In this document: positions 26,447 to 35,742 of the stretch, piece after piece
Layout of the letters: every line of letters begins with the position of its first letter
How positions within the stretch are numbered: position 1 is the stretch's first letter
Source of the DNA: Bacteroidota bacterium
GTDB taxonomy: Bacteria; Bacteroidota; Ignavibacteria; UBA10030; UBA8401
Assembly: GCA_019455105.1 (NCBI GenBank)
Contig: JACFMZ010000010.1
Span: 1 to 44,184, forward strand
Direction of reading: 5' to 3'
DNA: 44,184 nt
Notes under the pieces: generated by a model
What the model was told of the DNA's origin: nothing
Seen by the model: only the letters and a program-made list of their open reading frames with translations
Database searches by the model: none
Program-made: the position numbers and the translations under genes

Positions 26447-28537
26447 ATGAAACTATTTCTTACTTTTGTATTATTCTATTTACTTACGCTTACTGCGCAG
26501 CAAAACGATAAACCAAAACAGCAAAATCTTATGGAACGCCAATACACAATCGAAAAACTGCAAATGGGAAATGTCGGACCTGTCCGTATTGTTCAGCTGT
26601 ATGCCGATGGATTTGAAAAACTTTCGTTGAAAGAAAAATTATTCATCTATTATTTATATCAATCCGCCGTTGCCGGACGCGACATCGCCGTTGACCAGCG
26701 CCATAAAGATGCGTTGGAAGTGCGCGAACTTCTAGAAGCAGTCTATACCCACTCTCAAGGTATTGCTCCGCATGTGCTTGAACAGATTACGCTCTACACA
26801 AAATTATTCTGGGTCAATAATTCCATGTATGATAATATTACCTCCCGGAAATTTATTCTTCACTGTTCGGCTGAAGAATTTCAGTCGGCGGTTGAACGCG
26901 CGGTAAAAAATGGAGCGGTAATTTCGCAAAAGCCCGGCGAATCGCTGGAACAGAAATTAGCACGTCTTCAGCTGCTTTTGTTTAATGAAAATTTTGAACC
27001 GGTGCAGACAAACAAAACTCCCGGCGCTGATATGATTGCTCAAAGCGCAAATAATCTTTATGAAGGAACCACGTTTGCGGAAGTTGATGCGTGGGCAAAA
27101 GCCGGAAAGGAAAAATATTCCCTGAATTCAAAAGTGGTGAAAAAAAATGGTGTGCTTGTTGAAGAAGTCTACCGCACCGGAACGCGTCATCTCGGCGGAA
27201 CAATTCCCAAAGGAATGTATGCGGAAGATTTACAATCCGTAATTTTTTATTTGGACAAAGCAAAAGAATTTGCTTCGAATCCGCTTCAAAAGGAAAATCT
27301 TGAAAAACTGATAACATTTTATCAAACCGGCGATGAGCAGGACTGGCGCAATTATAATATCGGCTGGGTGCAGGAAACAAAATCACCGGTGGATATGATT
27401 CACGGTTTTATTGAAGTGTATCTTGATGCGCGCGGCGCGAAAGGACAGTTTGAAGCAATTGTAAATTTCGCAAATCCCGAACTGACGGAAATGTTTCAAA
27501 AGATCGGCACCAACGCGCAGTATTTTGAACACAACACGCCGTGGCAGGATGCGTACAAAAAGAAAGACGTCAAGCCGCTGAAATATACCGTGATTAATGT
27601 GGTGGTAGAAACCGGCGATGCCGGACCGGTGAGCGCAATCGGCATCAATCTTCCGAACGAGCAGGACATCCGCGAGCATTACGGAAGCAAATCCGTAACG
27701 CTGTATAATATTGTTGATGCGTATGATAAAACAGGAGGGAAAGATATTCTCCGTGAATTTGCCGCGAGTCCGGAAGAAATTCAGCGCGCCGAACAGTACG
27801 CTTCGCTTGCCGATAATCTTCACACGGCGCTACACGAAGTGCTCGGCCATGCGTCAGGAAAAATGAGCTCGTCGCTAACCAAAGATCCGAAAGAATATTT
27901 TCCGGGATATTACTCCACGCTGGAAGAAACCCGCGCTGACCTTGTTGCCATGTGGCATATTTGGGATCCGAAACTTGTTGAGCTCGGTGTGCTTTCCAAC
28001 ACCGAAGAGACGGCAAAGGCAATGTATGATAAAGAAATCCGCAATGCCTGTTTAACACAATTGCAGCGCGTTCCGAAAGGGCACGACCAATTGGAAGAAG
28101 ATCACATGAAAAACCGCCAGCTTATTGCACATTGGCTTTGGAAAAATGCCGGCAGCATTGAACGTGCTCAGCAGAACGGAAAAACATTTTTCCGCATCAC
28201 CGATTATCAAAAAATGAAAGCGGGCGTCGGGAAACTGCTTTCGGAAATTCAACGAATAAAATCGGAAGGAGATTTCTCCGCTGCAAAAAATCTAATTGAC
28301 ACGTACGGATTAAAAATTGATACCGCGCTGCGCGACGAAGTGTTGGAACGAATGGAGAAATTGGACCGGGCGGTGTACACCGGTTTTGTTATGCCGAAAC
28401 TGGAACCGGAAAAAGATTCAAAAGGAACAATCACCGATATAAAAATTTCCTATCCGCTCGATTTGGCAAAACAGATGCTGGAATATTCTGCCTTTACGAA
28501 AGCAGAAAAAGAAAAAGCAAAAAAAATATTGAAGTAA
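26447..28537 (+). CDS. Secreted dipeptidyl-peptidase III-like metallopeptidase (family M49)
   Basis: Zinc metallopeptidase that removes dipeptides from peptide N-termini. A signal peptide covers residues 1-18 (LTLTAQQ), so the enzyme is exported, unlike cytosolic eukaryotic DPP III. The M49 zinc motif HEVLGH is at residues 463-468 and the downstream EETRAD motif at about 493-498 supplies the third ligand; SGKMSS follows the first motif as in the family. 696 residues. The AAAGGAAAACCCG leader gives a clear start. It would act on peptides produced by the S9 peptidases. A terminator lies 133 bases past the stop. Confidence 0.93.
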   Translation: MKLFLTFVLFYLLTLTAQQNDKPKQQNLMERQYTIEKLQMGNVGPVRIVQLYADGFEKLSLKEKLFIYYLYQSAVAGRDIAVDQRHKDALEVRELLEAVYTHSQGIAPHVLEQITLYTKLFWVNNSMYDNITSRKFILHCSAEEFQSAVERAVKNGAVISQKPGESLEQKLARLQLLLFNENFEPVQTNKTPGADMIAQSANNLYEGTTFAEVDAWAKAGKEKYSLNSKVVKKNGVLVEEVYRTGTRHLGGTIPKGMYAEDLQSVIFYLDKAKEFASNPLQKENLEKLITFYQTGDEQDWRNYNIGWVQETKSPVDMIHGFIEVYLDARGAKGQFEAIVNFANPELTEMFQKIGTNAQYFEHNTPWQDAYKKKDVKPLKYTVINVVVETGDAGPVSAIGINLPNEQDIREHYGSKSVTLYNIVDAYDKTGGKDILREFAASPEEIQRAEQYASLADNLHTALHEVLGHASGKMSSSLTKDPKEYFPGYYSTLEETRADLVAMWHIWDPKLVELGVLSNTEETAKAMYDKEIRNACLTQLQRVPKGHDQLEEDHMKNRQLIAHWLWKNAGSIERAQQNGKTFFRITDYQKMKAGVGKLLSEIQRIKSEGDFSAAKNLIDTYGLKIDTALRDEVLERMEKLDRAVYTGFVMPKLEPEKDSKGTITDIKISYPLDLAKQMLEYSAFTKAEKEKAKKILK

Positions 28538-28669
28538 ATAAATATAAAATCGACGGATGAAACCTAGAAAGCAAAAGCATAAAAGAACGTTTTTTTCGAT
28601 TAAGTCGATACATTTTCGTCCATTTGTTTCGTCTCTAAATTCTCGTTATCTTCATCTATAAATATCACC

Positions 28670-28700
28670 AAAGCGTCCCGACACTTCGGACGCTTTTTTC
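28670..28700 (+). terminator. Rho-independent terminator between the M49 peptidase and lon
   Basis: A 9-bp perfect stem (AAAGCGTCC at 28670-28678 with GGACGCTTT at 28688-28696) with a 9-base loop, followed by TTTT. It separates the M49 peptidase transcript from lon, so lon needs its own promoter in the 66 bases that remain. The stretch 28538-28669 is AT-rich and shows nothing else I can support. Confidence 0.82.
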
Positions 28701-28766
28701 ATCTTATTGTTCAACAATGAAACAGCAAAGGGAAGAATTTTCTCTTTTCGCATTTGATAAAAAGTT

Positions 28767-31160
28767 ATGGCACAAACATCCGGTTTTGATAACGACTCTG
28801 AAATTCAAACATTCGATAATATTCCGAGAACGCTTCCTGTTCTTCCGCTTCGCGATGTGGTCATTTTTCCGTACATGATTTTTCCCGTGCTTGTCGGAAG
28901 AGAATCGTCGCTGCGCGCGGCAAACTTTGCGCTGGAAAACGGAAAATTTATTTTTCTTGTAGCGCAGAAAGACCCTTCGGTTGAAGATCCCGGCGTTGAT
29001 TCGGTGTATGAAGAAGGAACCATTGCAAAAATTGTTCAAATCTTAAAACTGCCGAATAATTTAATGAAAATTCTTGTGGACGGCGTTGTGCAGGGGAGCA
29101 TAATAAAATTTCACAAGAACGAAAAATTTCTTTCGGCGGAAGTTGCCATTACGGTAGAACTTCCCGAGCACTCGGATGAAATGGATGCGGTGGTTCGCCA
29201 CGCCTCATCGCTCTTTGCAGAATATGTCCGCGCGAACCGCAACATTCCGCCCGAAGTGCTGGCGGCATTTGAAAATATCCGCGATGTGCAGCGGAAACTT
29301 TATTATATTGCGGCAAATATTTTACAAACGGTTGAAGTAAAACAAAAGATATTAAAGATCACCAATCTGCAAAAGCAATACACCGAAGTCATCCGCATTC
29401 TGCAGCAGGAAGTGAATATTTTAAAGATTGAACGGGAAATTGATACGAAGGTTCATGATAATATTCAAAAATCTCAGCGGAAATATTTTATTCAAGAACA
29501 GATTAAAATTCTGCAGGATGAACTCGGCGAAGACGAAGGCGCGCCGGAAGTTGCAAAGCTGAAAGATGATATTGAAAAAGCAGGCATGCCGAAAGAGGTG
29601 CTGGCGAAAGCGAATGAAGAGTTAACGAAGCTGAGAAAAACTCCTTCCATGTCGCCTGATTACGGCGTAACGCGGAATTATCTTGAATGGCTCGTCAGTC
29701 TTCCGTGGAAGAAAAAAACAAAAGACAATCTTGATATTGTAAATGTTAAAAAAGTTCTGGATGAAGATCACTTCGGACTGGAAAAACCGAAGGAAAGAAT
29801 TCTCGAACATATTGCGGTACTCAACCTTAACAAAGAGATGAAAGGGCAAATTCTCTGCCTGGTGGGTCCTCCCGGAACAGGAAAAACTTCTCTGGCAAAA
29901 TCCATTGCGCGCGCCTTGGAAAGAAAATTTGTCCGCATGTCGCTCGGCGGCGTTCGCGATGAAGCGGAAATCCGCGGACATCGCAGAACGTATATCGGTT
30001 CGATGCCGGGAAAAATTATTCAATCCATGAAACGTGCCGGCGTTGTCAATCCGGTAATTTTAATGGATGAAATTGATAAGATGAGTATGGATTTTCGCGG
30101 CGATCCGGCGAGCGCGCTTCTTGAGGTGCTGGATCCGCAGCAAAATTCCGCCTTCAACGATCATTATTTGGAAGTGGATTATGATCTTTCAAAAGTTATG
30201 TTTATCACCACCGCAAATGTGCGGTATGCCATTCCTCTTCCGCTGCTGGATAGAATGGAAGTGATTGAACTTTCCAGTTATCTGGATTTTGAAAAAAAGG
30301 AAATTGCCAAGCGGCATATTCTTCCGCGGCTCATTACCGAGCATGGATTATCGCCGAATGAATTAAAATTTTCCGACGAAGCAATTATGAAAATCATTTC
30401 CGAATATACACGCGAAAGCGGCGTAAGAAATTTGGAAAGAGAAATTGCTTCGGTCTGCAGAAAAGCGGCAAAAGAAATTGTGCTGGCGCGAAAGAAGAAC
30501 GGAAAAAAGAAAAAACAATCCGCCGTGGTTTCTGTGAATGAAGCAAAAATTGAAGAATATCTCGGCGTGCCGAAATATAGAAACAAAGCAGCGGATAAAA
30601 CGCCGCAAATCGGTTCCGTTACCGGTCTTGCATGGACAAGCGTCGGCGGCGATATTCTGCATGTTGATGTTACGCTGATGCGCGGCCCGGCGCGGTTAAC
30701 GTTAACCGGGCAGCTCGGCGAGGTGATGAAAGAATCGGCGCAGGCGGCGTTAAGCTACATTCGCTCTCATGCAAAAAAACTCCGCATCAATCCGGAAATT
30801 TTCGGCAAGCATGAAATTCATATCCATCTTCCCGAAGGCGCAATTCCGAAAGACGGACCTTCTGCCGGTATTACCATGACCATGGCAATGCTTTCAGCGT
30901 TAACGAAAAAGCCGGCGCGCGCCGATGTAGCCATGACGGGCGAAATTACATTACGCGGCGAAGTTCTCGCCATCGGCGGATTGAATGAAAAACTTCTTGC
31001 GGCAAAACGCTCCGGAATAAAGACCGTTCTTATTCCGAAAGAAAACACTAAAGACCTTTCGGAAATTCAGGAGAATATAAAAGAGGGATTAAAAATTATT
31101 CCGATAGAAAAAATTGAAGAAGCACTGCCGTTTGTGTTTCTCAAATCAAAAAAGAAATAG
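28767..31160 (+). CDS. lon: ATP-dependent Lon protease
   Basis: Cytosolic AAA+ serine protease of 797 residues that degrades misfolded and regulatory proteins. Domains in order: LON substrate-binding domain ([18 protein letters not shown] to about residue 220), a coiled-coil region (about 220-300), AAA+ ATPase with Walker A GPPGTGKT at 367-374 and Walker B around LMDEIDKM, then the protease domain with the Ser699-Lys742 dyad (KDGPSAG and GGLNEKLL). Length and motifs are standard. A Lys-rich linker (KKNGKKKKQ) joins the AAA+ and protease parts. It ends 35 bases before dnaX. Confidence 0.97.
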   Translation: MAQTSGFDNDSEIQTFDNIPRTLPVLPLRDVVIFPYMIFPVLVGRESSLRAANFALENGKFIFLVAQKDPSVEDPGVDSVYEEGTIAKIVQILKLPNNLMKILVDGVVQGSIIKFHKNEKFLSAEVAITVELPEHSDEMDAVVRHASSLFAEYVRANRNIPPEVLAAFENIRDVQRKLYYIAANILQTVEVKQKILKITNLQKQYTEVIRILQQEVNILKIEREIDTKVHDNIQKSQRKYFIQEQIKILQDELGEDEGAPEVAKLKDDIEKAGMPKEVLAKANEELTKLRKTPSMSPDYGVTRNYLEWLVSLPWKKKTKDNLDIVNVKKVLDEDHFGLEKPKERILEHIAVLNLNKEMKGQILCLVGPPGTGKTSLAKSIARALERKFVRMSLGGVRDEAEIRGHRRTYIGSMPGKIIQSMKRAGVVNPVILMDEIDKMSMDFRGDPASALLEVLDPQQNSAFNDHYLEVDYDLSKVMFITTANVRYAIPLPLLDRMEVIELSSYLDFEKKEIAKRHILPRLITEHGLSPNELKFSDEAIMKIISEYTRESGVRNLEREIASVCRKAAKEIVLARKKNGKKKKQSAVVSVNEAKIEEYLGVPKYRNKAADKTPQIGSVTGLAWTSVGGDILHVDVTLMRGPARLTLTGQLGEVMKESAQAALSYIRSHAKKLRINPEIFGKHEIHIHLPEGAIPKDGPSAGITMTMAMLSALTKKPARADVAMTGEITLRGEVLAIGGLNEKLLAAKRSGIKTVLIPKENTKDLSEIQENIKEGLKIIPIEKIEEALPFVFLKSKKK

Positions 31161-31195
31161 TTTTACATTTTCCATTTTGAAATTTACATTACACT

Positions 31196-32908
31196 ATGTC
31201 GTATCAAGTTACCGCCCGTAAGTGGCGCCCCTTAACGTTTGATGATGTTGTCGGACAGCAGCATGTTTCCAATACATTGCGCAATGCTATTTCGCAGGGA
31301 AGATTAGCGCACGCTTTTATTTTCAGCGGAACTCGCGGCTGCGGTAAAACCACAACTGCCCGCATTCTTGCCCGCGCAGTAAATTGTCTTAATCCGCAAA
31401 ATTTTGAACCGTGCAACGAATGTGAAATCTGCCGGGAAATTATCGACGGGCGCTCGCTGGATGTTATTGAAATTGACGGCGCTTCAAACCGCGGCGTGGA
31501 AGAAATCCGCAACCTGCGCGAATCTGTCCGCTATGCGCCGGCGCGCGCCAAAAAGAAAGTGTACATCATTGACGAAGTACACATGCTCACCAAAGAAGCC
31601 TTCAACGCACTTTTAAAAACACTGGAAGAGCCGCCGCCGCACGTTCTTTTTATTTTTGCCACAACGGAAATTCATAAAGTTCCCGCCACTATTCTTTCGC
31701 GCTGCCAGCGGTACGATTTTCGCCGTATTACCATTGAAGAAATTATCGGCAGATTAACCTTCATTGCACAACAGGAAAAAATTAATATCGATAATGATGC
31801 GCTGCTGATGATTGCCAAAAAAGGAGACGGCTCTATGCGCGATGCGCAGAGTATTTTTGATCAGGTTGTGTCGTTCTGCGGAATGACTATTTCCGGGAAG
31901 GATGTCGCCGAGGCGCTTAACATTGTTGACCTGGAATTATTTTTCCGTGTTTCTGAAATTGTAAAACAGCACGATACGCCCGGCAGTATTGCGCTGGTTG
32001 ACGAAGTCATTAAAAACGGTTATGATATAAAAGAATTTGTCGGCGGCATTGCGGAACATTTTCGCAACATTCTTATTGCCAAAACCACCGGCAATACAAA
32101 ATTGCTTGAAGAACCGGAACCGTTCCGCCTTCGGTATGCTGCTGATGCGGAAGAATTTTCACTGAATGATCTTCTTCGTATAATAAAAATGGTCACCGAT
32201 ACGGAAAACAGCATTCGATACGCCGTTCAGCCGAGATTTAAGCTGGAAGTACTGATGATTCAATTAACGAAAATGGATCAATCCATTCAGATTGAAATGC
32301 TGCTTGAAAAAATTGAACGCCTTTCTCCCGAAACTCTTCCAGAGAAAAAAAAAGTTCAACCCGTTAGCGTAGCCGCTTCGCCCGCAGTTCAAATTCCCAA
32401 ACAGTTGTCTTCTTCTGCGCCGCCGATACTGGGAGAATCCCGAAAAACATATAGTATATCAACCGCGAAAAAGACAAACGGAGAGCCGCCGGTTTCGTCT
32501 TCTTCATCCGGAGCAGTTTCACTCACCAGCATCTCTATCAATGAAATTCAAAATAGTTGGAATGTAATAAGAGATGAGATGCGAAAGAAAAGAATTTCCG
32601 TCGGCACGGTGCTGGGTGAATCGAAGCCGATTGAAATTATTAACGGTGTTTTAAAAATTGCAACGAACAATGAATTTCATCGCACGACACTTCAACGCAG
32701 TAAAGATGATTTGGAAGGACTGATTAATTCGTATTTCAAAACAAAATTACGCATTGATCCATTTATCGGCGAAGCCGGCATTCAGCAGACACCAAAACCG
32801 GCGCAGGAAATAAAAACGAACGCCGAGATTTTATCTCCCTCTTCGAATATCGAAGAACATCCGCTGATAAAAACTCTTTATAAAGATTTCGGCGCGGAAC
32901 GAATTTAA
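31196..32908 (+). CDS. dnaX: DNA polymerase III subunit gamma/tau
   Basis: Clamp-loader ATPase of the replisome, 570 residues. The AAA+ domain has Walker A GTRGCGKT at 45-52, a four-cysteine zinc module (Cys64, Cys73, Cys76, Cys79), DEVH at 126-129 and SRCQRYDF as sensor region. The collar domain follows to about residue 365. A Ser/Pro-rich linker (about 385-445) leads to a tau-like C-terminal domain. I saw no slippery A-run that would point to programmed frameshifting into a short gamma form. The usual recR/ybaB partners are not downstream. Confidence 0.95.
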   Translation: MSYQVTARKWRPLTFDDVVGQQHVSNTLRNAISQGRLAHAFIFSGTRGCGKTTTARILARAVNCLNPQNFEPCNECEICREIIDGRSLDVIEIDGASNRGVEEIRNLRESVRYAPARAKKKVYIIDEVHMLTKEAFNALLKTLEEPPPHVLFIFATTEIHKVPATILSRCQRYDFRRITIEEIIGRLTFIAQQEKINIDNDALLMIAKKGDGSMRDAQSIFDQVVSFCGMTISGKDVAEALNIVDLELFFRVSEIVKQHDTPGSIALVDEVIKNGYDIKEFVGGIAEHFRNILIAKTTGNTKLLEEPEPFRLRYAADAEEFSLNDLLRIIKMVTDTENSIRYAVQPRFKLEVLMIQLTKMDQSIQIEMLLEKIERLSPETLPEKKKVQPVSVAASPAVQIPKQLSSSAPPILGESRKTYSISTAKKTNGEPPVSSSSSGAVSLTSISINEIQNSWNVIRDEMRKKRISVGTVLGESKPIEIINGVLKIATNNEFHRTTLQRSKDDLEGLINSYFKTKLRIDPFIGEAGIQQTPKPAQEIKTNAEILSPSSNIEEHPLIKTLYKDFGAERI

Positions 32909-32951
32909 AAAGTACGTGCGAAGTTCATTTAAAATATTCTCTCACTGTTTT

Positions 32952-34211
32952 ATGAAAACGTTATTTGTCTTCTTCTTTGTCTGCTCTTCTCTTTTTGCCC
33001 AGCAGAAATTACTTATCCCCATGGATTTGAAACAAACGAATCATTTAAAAGCATACGGCGTTGCGTACTGGATTTTGACGAAAGGCATTGATGTTGAATG
33101 GCTTTTAAATTACCGCGGCGGTTCATTTATGGCGGATAATGTTTCGGGAATAGCAAACGAATGCCGAATCCGCGGAGTTGCGGTTGAAGAAATTTCCGGC
33201 GCGCAAGCCGCACAGATTCTCGGCGATGTTTCGCGTGAAGATAACAATATGGATGTAGTGCGTCTGGAAAAAGCGCCGAAAGTTGCCGTCTATGTGCCGC
33301 CGGGATTTAAACCATGGGATGATGCCGTAACGCTGGCGCTGGAATATGCCGAAATTCCGTATGCAAAAATCTGGGATCCGGAAGTGCTGGCGGGAAAACT
33401 TTCCGAGTATGACTGGCTTCATCTGCATCACGAAGATTTTACCGGGCAGTACGGAAAATTTTATGCGTCGCACAGAAATTCCGCCTGGTATATTGAACAG
33501 CAATTAAGTTACGAAAAAACCGCGCGCGAACTCGGTTTCAAAAAAGTTTCGGAAGAGAAAAAAGCTGTTGCGCGGGCAATTAAAGAATATGTCGGCAGCG
33601 GCGGCTTTATGTTTGCCATGTGTGCTGCAACGGACAGCTATGATATTGCTCTCGCCGCCGAGAATGTTGATATCTGCGAAACAATGTTTGACGGCGATCC
33701 GGCGGACCGCGACGCGCAGAAGAAATTAGATTTCAGCAAAACGTTTGCCTTTCAAAATTTTACTCTTGAAATGAATCCGTACCGCTACGAATTTTCCGAC
33801 ATTGACGATCCGCCGAGCGACCCGGTGCCGATTCGCGACCCGAATACCGATTACTTTACGCTTTTTGAATTTTCCGCAAAATATGATCCTGTGCCGACTA
33901 TGCTGACGCAGAATCATGTAAATATTTTAAAAGGATTTATGGGACAGACAACGGCTTTTAAAAAATCGTTGATTAAACCGAGCGTGATTATCCTCGGCGA
34001 GCGTGAAGGAACCGATGAAGTAAAATACATTCACGGCAGTTACGGGCGCGGCACGTTTACATTTTACGGCGGCCATGATCCGGAAGATTATCAGCATGCC
34101 GTCGGGGATCCGCCGACCGATTTGAATCTGCATAAAAATTCTCCCGGCTACCGGTTAATTCTCAATAATGTTCTTTTTCCTGCCGCAAAGAAAAAGCAGC
34201 AGAAAACATAA
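32952..34211 (+). CDS. Conserved secreted protein with glutamine-amidotransferase-like fold, function unknown
   Basis: A 419-residue exported protein. The ATG at 32952 begins a signal peptide (MKTLFVFFFVCSSLFAQQ); the open frame reaches back to a GTG at 32916. The mature part starts with the conserved IPMDLKQTNHLKAYGVAYW. An alternating strand/helix central region (KVAVYVPPGF, YDWLHLHHEDFTG, GSGGFMFAMCAATDSYDIALA) resembles a ThuA/class I glutamine-amidotransferase fold with Cys in MCAATD, but a full Cys-His-Glu triad is not evident. A late IHGSYGRGTFTFYGGHDPEDYQH segment is also striking. Relatives in databases are sometimes labelled asparagine synthetase B, as I recall; no such domain is visible, so I do not use that name. 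Confidence 0.75.
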   Translation: MKTLFVFFFVCSSLFAQQKLLIPMDLKQTNHLKAYGVAYWILTKGIDVEWLLNYRGGSFMADNVSGIANECRIRGVAVEEISGAQAAQILGDVSREDNNMDVVRLEKAPKVAVYVPPGFKPWDDAVTLALEYAEIPYAKIWDPEVLAGKLSEYDWLHLHHEDFTGQYGKFYASHRNSAWYIEQQLSYEKTARELGFKKVSEEKKAVARAIKEYVGSGGFMFAMCAATDSYDIALAAENVDICETMFDGDPADRDAQKKLDFSKTFAFQNFTLEMNPYRYEFSDIDDPPSDPVPIRDPNTDYFTLFEFSAKYDPVPTMLTQNHVNILKGFMGQTTAFKKSLIKPSVIILGEREGTDEVKYIHGSYGRGTFTFYGGHDPEDYQHAVGDPPTDLNLHKNSPGYRLILNNVLFPAAKKKQQKT

Positions 34212-34352
34212 CGGAGCGAGCGGTGGCTTCGGAATTTTTCCGTTCCACACGCCGTTCACCGATGTTCCCCGGCATTTCACCGAAAAGAAGGAAACTTTTC
34301 CGAATTTTTCCTGTATGTTTGCAGTAACAAAACATTACAAGAAGGAGTGCTT

Positions 34353-34709
34353 ATGCAGACAACAAAACAAAATTTCCGCAAAAAGACGACGACGGGAATT
34401 TTCTTTATACTGTTCGGCGCCGTGCTGCTGTTCAATCAGTTAAATATTATTTCTCTTTTTACAATCCGGAATATGTGGCCCTTCATTTTTATTGTTATCG
34501 GAATCGCGAAACTTCTTGCTGCGGAAGACCGACGGGAATTCGGCACCGGCATTTGGTGGACTTTTTTAGGCGCCTGGATTTATGTTTCAGCAAACCATCT
34601 CTGGGGTCTCGGCTTTCACGATACCTGGCCCGCAATGGTGATTGCTGTCGGCTTCAGTATAATTTGGAAATCAATGAATAACCATTCCTGCCGTTTGGCA
34701 AAGGAGTAA
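34353..34709 (+). CDS. LiaI-like four-TM membrane protein (DUF5668-type)
   Basis: A 118-residue inner-membrane protein with a short basic N-terminus and about four hydrophobic segments, containing the typical IFFILFGAVLLFNQLNII and MWPFIFIVIGIAKLL patterns of the LiaI/LiaF transmembrane module. The ATG at 34353 lies six bases after GAAGGAGTG. It is followed 2 bases later by a larger protein with the same module, and then by a zinc-ribbon membrane protein and a two-component system. In Firmicutes this module is linked to sensing of envelope stress; here that is inference from the family and context. Confidence 0.8.
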   Translation: MQTTKQNFRKKTTTGIFFILFGAVLLFNQLNIISLFTIRNMWPFIFIVIGIAKLLAAEDRREFGTGIWWTFLGAWIYVSANHLWGLGFHDTWPAMVIAVGFSIIWKSMNNHSCRLAKE

Positions 34710-34711
34710 GT

Positions 34712-35434
34712 ATGAAAACGAAATTCTTGCCGTCGTGGCTCTCGCCGCAGTTTATTTTCGGTATTGTTATTATTGCTCTCGGCATCATGTTTCTTGCCGA
34801 TAATTTCGGATATATTGAAGCGCGGGATTTCATCCACACCTATTGGCCTCTGCTGATTATTCTCTGGGGAATTGCGAAAGTCATGCAGTCGCCGGGAAGT
34901 CCGGGAAGAACATTCGGCGTCATTTTAATATTCTTCGGCGTCATGTGGCAGTTGGATAATCTTGATATTATTTATTTTCGCTGGCACGAATGGTGGCCCG
35001 TTATTCTCATTATTATCGGTATTAACTTTTTACGCGGGTCATGGTTCAGAAATCGTTTGAAACCGTCATCGCCGTATTCCGAAACACAAACCGGCAGTTC
35101 GGAAAATTATTTAAAACATTTTGTGCTGATGAGCGGAGTGAAACGAGCCGTTACAACAAAAAGTTTTCAAGGAGGAGAATTAACGGCGGTCATGGGAGGA
35201 ATTGACATTGATTTGCGCGATGCACAAATGGAAGGAAACGAAGCTGTTGTGGATATTTTTACAACCTGGGGCGGAATCCAACTTCGCGTTCCGGCACAAT
35301 GGACTGTTGTTGTGCGCGCCAATCCGATTATGGGAGGCGTTGAAGATAAAACATATCCGCCGAGAGAAGGAGAAGTGAAACGGCTGATCATCGTCGGAAA
35401 TGTTATTATGGGCGGCGTTGAAATAAAAAATTAA
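34712..35434 (+). CDS. LiaF-like membrane protein with C-terminal cell-envelope-response domain
   Basis: A 240-residue protein. The N-terminal half has about four transmembrane segments of the LiaI/LiaF type (IVIIALGIMFLADNFGYI, YWPLLIILWGIAKVM, WWPVILIIIGINFL). The C-terminal part (about residues 130-240) is a beta-rich domain of the DUF2154/LiaF type with repeated MGGI/MGGV turns (VMGGIDIDLRDAQ, IMGGVEDKTYPP, IMGGVEIKN). LiaF in Firmicutes inhibits a cognate sensor kinase; the LytS-type kinase 300 bases downstream is a candidate partner. It follows the previous gene by 2 bases with AAAGGAG at that gene's end as ribosome binding site. Confidence 0.82.
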   Translation: MKTKFLPSWLSPQFIFGIVIIALGIMFLADNFGYIEARDFIHTYWPLLIILWGIAKVMQSPGSPGRTFGVILIFFGVMWQLDNLDIIYFRWHEWWPVILIIIGINFLRGSWFRNRLKPSSPYSETQTGSSENYLKHFVLMSGVKRAVTTKSFQGGELTAVMGGIDIDLRDAQMEGNEAVVDIFTTWGGIQLRVPAQWTVVVRANPIMGGVEDKTYPPREGEVKRLIIVGNVIMGGVEIKN

Positions 35435-35460
35435 TATCAACATAGTTTCGGAGGTTTATT

Positions 35461-35730
35461 ATGTATGAATATTTAGAGTTAATGAACACTATTGTTAAGT
35501 ACGCTTCTCCTTTTTTTACAATTGTTCCGGTGATTTTTTCACTTGCTTGTGTTTATATTGCAGAACGTCGCGGCGGAATTCTATGGATATGGTTTATTTT
35601 GGGTTTGCTCTTTGGACCGCTTGCCTTTGTAATAGCATTAACTGCAGGCAGCAACTGCCCGCATTGTCAATCTAAAATTCCAAAAGATGCAAAAGTGTGT
35701 CGATATTGCAGTAATAATACCGGTTTTTAA
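35461..35730 (+). CDS. Small two-TM membrane protein with C-terminal zinc ribbon
   Basis: An 89-residue protein with two transmembrane helices (about residues 15-33 and 40-60) separated by a short AERRGG turn, then a zinc ribbon with Cys66-x2-Cys69 and Cys80-x2-Cys83. The ribbon should face the cytoplasm if both termini are inside. CGGAGG precedes the ATG. It sits inside the LiaF-like/two-component gene run, 26 bases after one gene and 12 before the next, so co-transcription is likely. Function unknown; it could be an adaptor or a metal-responsive membrane element. Its codon choice looks slightly more AT-rich than its neighbours. Confidence 0.75.
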   Translation: MYEYLELMNTIVKYASPFFTIVPVIFSLACVYIAERRGGILWIWFILGLLFGPLAFVIALTAGSNCPHCQSKIPKDAKVCRYCSNNTGF

Positions 35731-35742
35731 AGATTCAATCGC

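Noticed and set aside
32952-34211. Naming this gene asparagine synthetase B
   Set aside because: No N-terminal Cys2 amidotransferase motif, no PP-loop and no asparagine synthetase domain are visible, and the protein has a signal peptide.
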